Below are positions 46,301-53,660 of a stretch of 64,000 nt of DNA, piece after piece. Position numbers and translations under genes: made by a program. Below the pieces are notes generated by a model. The model was not told where the DNA came from and did no database searches. It was given only the letters and a program-made list of their open reading frames with translations. Every line of letters begins with the position of its first letter. Positions within the stretch are counted from its first letter, which is position 1. This DNA is from Nocardia bovistercoris (GTDB taxonomy: Bacteria > Actinomycetota > Actinomycetes > Mycobacteriales > Mycobacteriaceae): contig NZ_JADMLG010000004.1 in the NCBI RefSeq assembly GCF_015674855.1, positions 248,001-312,000 of the forward strand, written 5' to 3'.

Positions 46301-48235
46301 ACCCAGACCCAGGATTTCACCGTGGTCGGCGTCGGCGACATGAGCGGTGACGTCTTCGGCAACGGCATGCTGCTCTCCGAGCACATCCGGCTGGTCGCGG
46401 CCTTCGACCACCGGCACATCTTCCTCGACCCGAATCCCGACGCCGCGCGCTCCTACGCCGAGCGGCAGCGGATGTTCGGGCTGGCGCGCTCCTCCTGGGC
46501 CGACTACGACACCGCGCTGATCAGCGCGGGCGGCGGCGTGTGGGATCGCACGGTCAAGGCGGTGCCGATCAGCCCGCAGGCGCGCGCCGCGCTCGGCCTC
46601 GCCGACGATGTGCAGTCGCTCTCGCCGCCCGACCTGGTGCGCGCCATCCTGCTCGCCCCGGTGGGGCTGCTCTGGAACGGCGGCATCGGCACCTACGTCA
46701 AGGCGTCGACGGAAACCAATGCCGAGGTCGGCGACAAATCCAACGATCCGGTGCGGGTCGACGGTAACCAGTTGCGGGTCAAGGTGATCGGCGAGGGCGG
46801 CAACCTCGGCGCGACGGCGCTGGGACGCATCGAGTTCTGCCGCCGCGGCGGCAAGATGAACACCGATGCCCTCGACAACTCCGCCGGTGTGGACTGCTCC
46901 GACCACGAGGTCAACATCAAGGTGCTGCTCGACGGCGTGGTGTCGAGCGGTCTGCTGCCGGAACCGGAGCGCAATCCGCTGCTCGCCTCGATGACCGACG
47001 ATGTCGCGCAGATGGTGCTGCGCGACAACGTTTCCCAGAACTTCCTGATGGGCATCTCGCGCTACGAGGCGCCGCGCATGCTCAGCGTCACCAAGCGGGT
47101 GATCGAGGATCTGGAGCAGCGTCGCGGACTCGATCGCGAACTGGAGGCGCTGCCCTCCAACGCGGAGATCAAGCGCAGACAGGAAGAGGGCACCGGCCTG
47201 GCCTCACCGGAACTCGCCAACCTGATGGCGCACGTGAAGTTGTCGCTCAAAGCGGATCTGCTCGCGTCGGAACTGCCCGATACCTCGTATTTCGCCAACC
47301 GGCTTCCCGAGTACTTCCCCGCGGCGATGCGGACCAGATTCGGCGCGGCGATCAAGAAGCACCGGCTGCGCCGGGAGATCGTCACCACGATGATCGTCAA
47401 CGAGATGGTCGACCACGGCGGGATCAGCTACGCGCACCGGCTGAACGAGGAGGTCGGCGCCACCACCACCGACGCCGTGCGCGCCTTCGCGGCGGCGGGC
47501 CAGATCTTCGGCCTGAACGACATCTGGACCAGGATCAGGGCGGCCGACACCTCAACCTCGGTCCGCGACGCGCTGGAACTCGAGACCAAGCGCACCCTCG
47601 ACCGCGCCTCACGCTGGCTGTTGAGCAACCGCCCGCAGCCGATCGCGGTGGGCGCGGAGATCAATCGCTACAGCCGGGGCGTGCGCGAACTGGCGCCGAA
47701 GGTGCCGGGCTGGTTGCGCGTGCACCACGTCTCGACGCTCACCGACCACGCGGGCGAGCTCATCGCCCGCGGCGCGCCCGCCGATCTGGCCACCGAGGTC
47801 TTCGGCCTGTTGAATCAGTTCTCGCTGCTCGACGTGCTCGATATCGCGGATATCACCGACCGCGACGGTGACGAGGTCGGCTCGCTGTACTACGCGCTCA
47901 ACGACCACCTCAAGATCGACTGGCTGCTCGAGGCCGTCACCCACCTCGAGCGCGGCGACCGGTGGCATGCGCTGGCCAGGTTGGCGCTGCGCGACGACAT
48001 GTACAGCTCACTGCGCTCGCTCACCCTCGACGTGCTCTCCGCGGGCGATCCCGAGGAGACCGCCGACGAGAAGATCGCGTACTGGGAGTCCAAGAACCAG
48101 TCCAGGCTCGGTCGCGCGCGTGCGGCGCTGTCGGAACTGTTCGAATCCGGCACCCACGATCTGGCAACGCTGTCGGTGGCGGCGCGTCAGGTGCGCAGCA
48201 TGGTCAGCGGTGTCGGGGCGCAGTCCGAACGCTGA
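43307..48235 (+). CDS. gdh: NAD-specific glutamate dehydrogenase (large 180-kDa class)
   Basis: A 1642-residue enzyme that oxidises glutamate to 2-oxoglutarate and ammonia with NAD+. The large N-terminal regulatory part (to about 700) has ACT-like segments; the catalytic core begins near residue 820 with [22 protein letters not shown], followed by [18 protein letters not shown] and [17 protein letters not shown]. The C-terminal helical domain includes [15 protein letters not shown]. In mycobacteria this enzyme is inhibited by unphosphorylated GarA; whether that holds here is inference. GAGGAG precedes ATG 43307; the open frame extends further but the start is clear. Confidence 0.95.
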   Translation: [1642 protein letters not shown]

Positions 48236-48536
48236 GTGAGTTACGGCCGGGCGCGTGCGCGGCGCGTCCGGCCGAATCATGTTACGGTTCCAGGGATATC
48301 GCGGGCAGTGCCGTATCTCGTACGCGCCGAATTCCGGCTGCCGCGTGCCCCGTGACCGTCGGTGTTTCGGAGATTGCGATACTGAGTGCCGCGGATCGGT
48401 CCCGCCACCGGGTGCGCACCCGCGGCGGGACAGGTCGGAGTTGATCTAGTCCGGTGTCACGATTCACCGAACGTGCGGCTGCGACGCGGCAGTCGTCTCG
48501 GCGGTGAGCGGGCGACGCCCGATCGGAGGAACCACG
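48236..48536. other. 301-bp intergenic region
   Basis: Between gdh and the thioesterase gene. It has no convincing ORF, RNA gene or strong hairpin that I can see. It must contain the thioesterase promoter. Confidence 0.4.
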
Positions 48537-48995
48537 GTGACGAACTCTGTGAACGGGAAGGCCAACGGGAGCGCTGTCGTGCTGCCCAAGCGTTTTCACG
48601 CCAAGGTCGAGGTCCGGTGGTCGGATATGGACGTGTTCCAGCACGTCAACCACGCCAGGATGGTGACCTTGCTCGAGGAGGCGCGGATTCCGTGGCTCTT
48701 CGACGGCAGCCCGACGACCTCGCTGCGTGAGGGCTGTGTCCTCACCGACCTGCGGGTGCGCTACCGCGGCCAGTTGCGACACGAGGACACCCCGCTCGAT
48801 ATCGCGATGTGGATCGAGCAGCTGCGCGCGGTCGATTTCACCATCGGCTACGAGGTGCGCGCGAACGGCGCCGCGCTGGATTCACCGCCCGCGGTGACCG
48901 CCTCCACCCAGATCGCGGCCTTCGACATGCCGACCCAGCGCCTGCGCCGACTCACCGGCCCGGAGCGGGATTACCTCACGGAGTGGATGGATTGA
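48537..48995 (+). CDS. Acyl-CoA thioesterase (hot-dog fold)
   Basis: A 152-residue 4HBT-type thioesterase. KVEVRWSDMDVFQHVNHARMVTLLEEAR is the typical segment, with the catalytic Asp in WSDMD followed by HVNH, then VRYRGQLRHEDTPLDI and GYEVR. It hydrolyses acyl-CoA thioesters; substrate unknown. The GTG at 48537 follows GGAGGAACCAC, a strong Shine-Dalgarno sequence, which decides it over an upstream ATG at 48504. The same order (gdh, thioesterase) is found in mycobacteria (Rv2476c, Rv2475c from memory). Confidence 0.88.
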   Translation: MTNSVNGKANGSAVVLPKRFHAKVEVRWSDMDVFQHVNHARMVTLLEEARIPWLFDGSPTTSLREGCVLTDLRVRYRGQLRHEDTPLDIAMWIEQLRAVDFTIGYEVRANGAALDSPPAVTASTQIAAFDMPTQRLRRLTGPERDYLTEWMD

Positions 48996-49372
48996 GCCGG
49001 ATTCGCCGATGACGCTGACGGATTCGTCGTGCGGAACACCGCTGTGCCCGGTTCGATGGAAGTAGCCTGCCGCGACCAGGCTGACTGGGCCCGACTCGTG
49101 GCAGCCTCAACGGGAGAGCGGTCGCCCTGTTCAACTCGCAAGGAAAGCCGGCGGGGTACCGCAGCCGAAAGTGCCGAGGGTCGACAAGGCGGCCGGGTTC
49201 GGCATGCGCGCCGAGAGTGGTCGCCATCTGTGAACGCGAGGGTGCAGGGGGCGAAAAGGATGTCCGGGTCGGCTTCGGCAAGGGGCGCCGGGGCGAAAGG
49301 GATGACGGGGCCATTGAATTCGGTAGGTCTGCGGAGGGCGACAACGGCGGCGGGCGCGGCGCGGGTGTCGCC
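48996..49372. other. 377-bp region upstream of a conserved hypothetical gene
   Basis: The frame of the downstream gene is open here back to 49217, but the Gly/Arg/Glu-rich translation is unlike a conserved protein, and I leave it non-coding. No other element is evident. Confidence 0.4.
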
Positions 49373-50041
49373 GTGGTGACCGGGCAGCGGGTGTTGCATG
49401 TCGCCGACCCGGCCGAACGCGAGAATCTGGCCACCTTCCTCACGCGGGCGCTGCGCTTGGACGTCGCCGCGGTGGTGCGGCTGCGCAGGCGCGGTGAGCG
49501 GTATGTCTCGGCTTGGGTGAGCACGGGATTCGAGGCGCTCGCGGTGCGCACCGTGCTGGCCGAACTCGGTGTCGACGACGTGACCGTGGCCGCGGATACG
49601 GTGTTGGCCGGACTGAGCTCGGGCAGTCCGATCGATCTGGGATATTCGATGGATTCGGCCTGGCGCGGCGCCCTTCCGCCTACCGACGGTTTCACCCATA
49701 TCGATGACGTGCCCGCACGGTCGCTGGTCGAGTTGGCCGAACGCGGCGCCGAACTGGCCAGGGAGCACGGCAGCTCGCACGGTCCCCCCGCATCCCTGCT
49801 GGATCAGACCGTTCTGACGGCCTCGGCGGATCGGATCTCGGTGCAGGTGCCCATGCGCGTGGTCTTCGCCCTGACCGCGATGGATTTCATCCCGCACTCC
49901 GGTGACAAGACCGAGGCCCGCCGCATTCCGCCCACCGAAATCGTCCGCGTCCGCGCTACCAACACCTGGCTGCGCCTGGACGCCCGCTACGGTTCGGTCG
50001 CCCGTCGCCGCGGCGGCGCGATCCCACTCACTCCGAACTGA
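49373..50041 (+). CDS. Conserved hypothetical protein (Rv2474c-like)
   Basis: About 222 residues, soluble. It starts VVTGQRVLHVADPAEREN and contains VRLRRRGERYVSAWVSTGFEALAVRTV, LGYSMDSAWRGALPP and a C-terminal RIPPTEIVRVRATNTWLRLDA. I do not know a function or domain for it. Position after the gdh and thioesterase genes corresponds to the M. tuberculosis Rv2474c gene, from memory. Start is uncertain: GTG 49373 or 49376. No signal peptide is visible. Confidence 0.65.
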   Translation: MVTGQRVLHVADPAERENLATFLTRALRLDVAAVVRLRRRGERYVSAWVSTGFEALAVRTVLAELGVDDVTVAADTVLAGLSSGSPIDLGYSMDSAWRGALPPTDGFTHIDDVPARSLVELAERGAELAREHGSSHGPPASLLDQTVLTASADRISVQVPMRVVFALTAMDFIPHSGDKTEARRIPPTEIVRVRATNTWLRLDARYGSVARRRGGAIPLTPN

Positions 50042-50201
50042 CCTCGCGGTGGAACAGGCGTGTCGCGCGCCGATTCCAGCGACGGCAATCCGCAGCGGGA
50101 CCTCCATCGTCCCCCGAAGCCGGCCGATACCGCATCGGCGAGGATGCGCACGTCGACCGTCGACGGTGCGATCCGCTGCCCACGAGGTGAGCCCGCCGCC
50201 G

Positions 50202-50552
50202 TCAGTTCTCGCCGAACAGCCGGATGAGGGCGGTTGTCGCCGCCGCGGCGGCGATCACGATCGGTAGGGGCGCCCGCCGCCAGGCGAGTAGTCCGGCGAC
50301 GAGAACGCCGGCGGGTAGCGCGGGTCCGATTCGTCCGCTGCCCAGCGGCAGCGTGGTGACGGCCGCGAGTGCGGCGAGCAGGACCACCGCCCCGATTTCG
50401 AGGAGTCGGACGGCGCGGTCGGGAAAGCGGATGCGGTTGCGCAGCGCGGGCCCGGCCCATCGGAAGGCGAAGGTCCCGGCGCCGAGCGCTGCCACCGCGA
50501 GAGCCAGCATCACGACGATGCTCGACAGCGCGCGGCGCCGTGATCCCCGCAT
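50202..50552 (-). CDS. azlD: AzlD family branched-chain amino acid exporter subunit
   Basis: A 116-residue, very hydrophobic protein with three to four helices (SSIVVMLALAVAALGAGTFAFR, VVLLAALAAVT, LPAGVLVAGLLAWRRAPLPIVIAAAAATTALIRL), the AzlD size and pattern. AzlD is the small partner of AzlC in export of branched-chain or other amino acids (BrnFE in Corynebacterium). The ATG at 50552 overlaps the 3' end of azlC by 43 bp, so they are coupled. Confidence 0.85.
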   Translation of the reverse strand: MRGSRRRALSSIVVMLALAVAALGAGTFAFRWAGPALRNRIRFPDRAVRLLEIGAVVLLAALAAVTTLPLGSGRIGPALPAGVLVAGLLAWRRAPLPIVIAAAAATTALIRLFGEN

Positions 50553-51430
50553 CGGGAGTCGGCATATCCGAGCGGCGCGGTGCGGGCGAGCCCGGCTGCG
50601 TCGAGGCCTGCGGGCGTTTCGGGGTCCAGCGGTGGGTCGCGGTGGGCCGGTGCGTCGCTGTCCGCCGGTGTTTCGGGGGCCGAGGGCTGCGCTGCGGCCG
50701 ACTCCGGCCGGGAACTCGGCTCTCGCGGGTTCTGCCGCGTCGCCGAACTCGGCCATCGCGCGGCGACCAGAAGTCCGGCCAACGCGCACAGCACCGGCAA
50801 ACCCACTGGTAGGAAGGGTGCGCCGACAAGGGCTATCGCTACGCCAAGCGCCACCGGTCCTCGGGTGTCGCGTTCGCGCAGCGCCGGGACCACCAGGGCG
50901 ATGAGGACGGCGGGAAAGACCGCGTCCAGGCCGAAGGCGTCGATGTCGGGGATCACGCTGCCGAGGATCGCGCCGAGTGTGGCGCCGAGCGGCCACGCGA
51001 CCATGACGCCGATACCGCAGCACCAGTAGGCGGCTCGTTTGCGCGCGAGGTCGGGTTGGGCGAGGGCGACGGCGACGGACTCGTCGTTCATCACGTGCGT
51101 GCCGAGCAGGCGACGTGGCCCGCTGCCGGTGACCGCGGGCAGGGACAGTCCGTAGGGCAGGTGCCTGGCGTTGACGATCAGTCCGGCCGCGACGGCGGCG
51201 AACGGGTTGCCGCCCGCGGCGAGGATGCCGAGGAACAGGAATTCCGCTCCGCCAGCGAGAACGACGACACCGAGTGCCACGGGCAGCCAGAGCGGGAATC
51301 CGTAGCCGATCGCGGTGGCGCCGTAGGAGATGCCGATCATCGTGACGGCCGCGAGTACCGCCGCGATGCCCGCGCGGGTGGACCGGTCGAGTGTTCGCCA
51401 TATCGAACGCATGTAGTCTATGGTGAACAC
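50510..51430 (-). CDS. azlC: AzlC family amino acid exporter, large subunit
   Basis: About 306 residues with about eight hydrophobic helices in the first 225. Typical AzlC segments: GISYGATAIGYGFPLWLPV, GGAEFLFLGILAAGGNPFAAVAAGLIVNARHLPYGLSL and the LGTHVMNDE loop. The last 75 residues are a Pro/Ser/Ala/Glu-rich cytoplasmic extension, unusual for the family, part of which overlaps azlD. GTG 51430 or ATG 51412 could be the start. The divergent XRE-cupin gene 63 bp away is the likely regulator. Confidence 0.83.
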   Translation of the reverse strand: MFTIDYMRSIWRTLDRSTRAGIAAVLAAVTMIGISYGATAIGYGFPLWLPVALGVVVLAGGAEFLFLGILAAGGNPFAAVAAGLIVNARHLPYGLSLPAVTGSGPRRLLGTHVMNDESVAVALAQPDLARKRAAYWCCGIGVMVAWPLGATLGAILGSVIPDIDAFGLDAVFPAVLIALVVPALRERDTRGPVALGVAIALVGAPFLPVGLPVLCALAGLLVAARWPSSATRQNPREPSSRPESAAAQPSAPETPADSDAPAHRDPPLDPETPAGLDAAGLARTAPLGYADSRCGDHGAARCRASS

Positions 51431-51493
51431 GGGCGGCGGTATCCGTCAATATGGTTTCCTGTTGAGCGGTTCGGAAATCGACGGGAGCGGAGC

Positions 51494-52060
51494 ATGGATC
51501 GGCAGGAGAGGGGCGCGGCGCCGCAGGCGGTGATCGCCGCCTCGCTGCGTCGCGAACGCACCAGGGCCGGGCTGTCGCTCACCGAGGTCGCCCAGCGCGC
51601 GGGCATCGCGAAATCGACACTGTCCCAACTGGAGTCGGGCAGCGGGAATCCGAGCCTGGAAACCCTGTGGGCGCTGTGCGTCGCACTCGACATGCCGTTT
51701 TCCGGACTGCTCGAACCGCCGCGTCCCGCCGTACGGGTCATTCGCGCGGGCGAAGGCCCGGTCGTCGCGGCCGAACACTCCGACTACAGCGCAACCCTGC
51801 TCGCGGCCGGACCGCCGAATACCCGCCGGGACGTGTTCCGGATCGTGGCCGAACCCGGGCGCGTCCGCGAATCCGATCCGCACGGCCCCGGCGTGGTCGA
51901 ACACGTCCTGCTCGCCGCCGGGCGCGCGCTGGCGGGACCGAGCGAGGCCCCGGTGGAACTCGGGCCGGGGGACTACCTCACCTATCCGGGTGACGCGCCC
52001 CACGTGTTCGAGGCGCTGGCCGCCGGTACCTGGGCGACCTTCGTGATGGAGTACACCTGA
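51494..52060 (+). CDS. XRE family regulator with cupin domain
   Basis: A 188-residue regulator: helix-turn-helix (residues 16-70: LSLTEVAQRAGIAKSTLSQLESGSGNPSLETLWALC) followed by a cupin-2 domain (about 100-185) with DPHGPGVVEHVLLAAG and ELGPGDYLTYPGDAPHVF. Such proteins sense small ligands and often regulate an adjacent transporter. The divergent azlCD genes are probably its targets. GGGAGCGGAG lies upstream of the ATG at 51494. Ends 3 bp from the convergent HNH endonuclease gene. Confidence 0.87.
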   Translation: MDRQERGAAPQAVIAASLRRERTRAGLSLTEVAQRAGIAKSTLSQLESGSGNPSLETLWALCVALDMPFSGLLEPPRPAVRVIRAGEGPVVAAEHSDYSATLLAAGPPNTRRDVFRIVAEPGRVRESDPHGPGVVEHVLLAAGRALAGPSEAPVELGPGDYLTYPGDAPHVFEALAAGTWATFVMEYT

Positions 52061-52063
52061 GGC

Positions 52064-52771
52064 TCAGGCCGCGCCCTCGCCGAGGTACTGCAGCCAGATC
52101 GGGTCGAGTTCGGCGGTGGTCGACAGCAGTCGCCAGTGCGGACCTTTCGGTGACACCAGCGGTGCGCGCAGCGTCCAGCCCAGTTCACTGAGCAGTTTGT
52201 CGGCTTTGCGATGGTTGCAGGGTGCGCAGCTGGCGACGCAGTTCTCCCAGGAATGCTCGCCGCCGCGACTGCGCGGAATGACGTGGTCGATGGTCTCGGC
52301 CTTGCCGCCGCAGTAGCCGCAGCGGTAGCGATCGCGATGCATGAGGGCGGCGCGGGTCATCGGCACGCGCGCGCGATAGGGGACGTGGACGTAGTTGCGT
52401 AATCGGATGACCGAAGGAATCGCGACCTCGGCGGCCGCGGAATGGACGATCGGGCCTTCGTCGTTGTGATGGACCGCGTCTGCCTTGTCGCAGATCAGCA
52501 GGACGATCGCGCGGCGCGCGGACAGTGCGGTGAGCGGCTCGTAGGTGGCGTTGAGAAGCAACACCCGGCGCTTCAACCAGTTGATGGTCTCGGAAGGAAC
52601 GGCGGTCAGGCGCGGACCGGGATGGGCGGTCTCGCCGGGGCGATGGGCCCCGGGATGATGGTCGGACAAGATATGCAGCGGAATGGCCCCCGACCCACGA
52701 TTGTGGACGTCGGCGGGCTGGAGTTGTCGGTGTGCCCTGGCCTCGTGTGATCGGCCATGCCGCTGCTTCAT
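52064..52771 (-). CDS. HNH endonuclease family protein
   Basis: A 235-residue protein with an HNH nuclease domain: C-x2-C zinc pair CGYC, then ETIDHVIPRSRGGEHSWENCVASCAPCNHRKADK. The N-terminal part (LLNATYEPLTALSARRAIVLLICDKADAV) precedes the nuclease fold in a widespread actinobacterial family (M. tuberculosis Rv2469c-like). Role unknown, perhaps DNA repair. The first 60 residues are a variable extension. The ATG at 52771 has a strong GGAGG 5 nt upstream, deciding the start. Confidence 0.85.
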   Translation of the reverse strand: MKQRHGRSHEARAHRQLQPADVHNRGSGAIPLHILSDHHPGAHRPGETAHPGPRLTAVPSETINWLKRRVLLLNATYEPLTALSARRAIVLLICDKADAVHHNDEGPIVHSAAAEVAIPSVIRLRNYVHVPYRARVPMTRAALMHRDRYRCGYCGGKAETIDHVIPRSRGGEHSWENCVASCAPCNHRKADKLLSELGWTLRAPLVSPKGPHWRLLSTTAELDPIWLQYLGEGAA

Positions 52772-53094
52772 GGGTACCTCCGCTGGGACTGCTCCCCAGT
52801 TGACCATGGAAACCGCCCGATTGCACGGTGATTTCGCACAATGTTCGGTTAACTGCCGCTGAAGCGCCGCGTCGGGGCCACGTGTCGCTCCGATGCCGCC
52901 GCGACCGGGGCGAAGACCGGACCGAGTTCCGAGGATACGCGGGCGCGGAGGTGTCGGTCGCGGCGGGCACAATGGACGGCGGTGAGCACAATGGACGTGA
53001 GCACAATGGACGGCGGTGAGCACTGACTGCGGGTGAGCACTGACGGCGGGTGGGCACACGCACGGCGGCGGGCACGGACGATCGAGAGGATCAG
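52772..53094. other. 323-bp divergent intergenic region with microrepeats
   Basis: Between the divergent HNH and glbO genes. Its right half (52963-53080) is a degenerate tandem repeat. Promoters for both genes must lie here. Confidence 0.55.
52963..53080. repeat. Degenerate 16-18 bp tandem repeat
   Basis: About six to seven imperfect units of the type GGTGAGCACAATGGAC / GGTGAGCACTGAC / GGTGGGCACAC lie directly upstream of glbO, the last ending about 15 bp before its start. Confidence 0.75.
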
Positions 53095-53499
53095 ATGAGT
53101 ACGGGCGAGCAGACGGCGACATCGTTCTACGAGGCGGTCGGCGGCGCGGAGACCTTCCGGCGCATCGTCGCCGCGTTCTACCGCGAGGTGGCCGCCGACG
53201 AGGTGCTGCGCCCGCTCTACCCCGAGCAGGATCTCGGCCCGGCCGAACGGCGGCTGCGCATGTTCCTCGAACAGTATTGGGGCGGTCCGCGCACCTACTC
53301 CGACGAGCGCGGACATCCGCGGCTGCGGATGCGGCACATGCCGTTCAAGGTCGGTCCGATCGAACGCGACGCGTGGTTGCGGTGCATGCGCCTCGGCATC
53401 GCCGAGATCGAGCCCGAAGTCCTCGACGACGACCATCGCAAGGCGCTGCTCGACTACATGGAGATGGCGGCGAATTCCCTGGTCAATTCCCCGTTCTGA
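53095..53499 (+). CDS. glbO: Truncated hemoglobin, group II (TrHbO)
   Basis: A 134-residue 2-on-2 globin. [35 protein letters not shown] starts the fold, YWGGP and RMRHMPF follow (proximal His in RHMPF), and WLRCM carries the G8 tryptophan typical of group II. It binds O2 tightly and may act in oxygen or redox chemistry at the membrane. GAGAGGA precedes the ATG. The next gene, an alpha-glucosidase, begins 161 bp further. Confidence 0.93.
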   Translation: MSTGEQTATSFYEAVGGAETFRRIVAAFYREVAADEVLRPLYPEQDLGPAERRLRMFLEQYWGGPRTYSDERGHPRLRMRHMPFKVGPIERDAWLRCMRLGIAEIEPEVLDDDHRKALLDYMEMAANSLVNSPF

Positions 53500-53660
53500 G
53501 TCCTCGATCACATATTAGCCCTAAATTCGCTGCCGCACCGTTCGGTTCGGTTCGTGAGCTCGGGCTCCGGTGTCGGAGCGGGTGTCTCGGGCCTTCGCGG
53601 ACGCTCGCGCGGTTTGCGGGGGATTTTTAACATGGCGTTGCACGGCGGAAGTCCGCGAAA

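Noticed and set aside
43541-46906. Minus-strand frame of 1121 codons opposite gdh
   Set aside because: Shadow of the conserved glutamate dehydrogenase frame.
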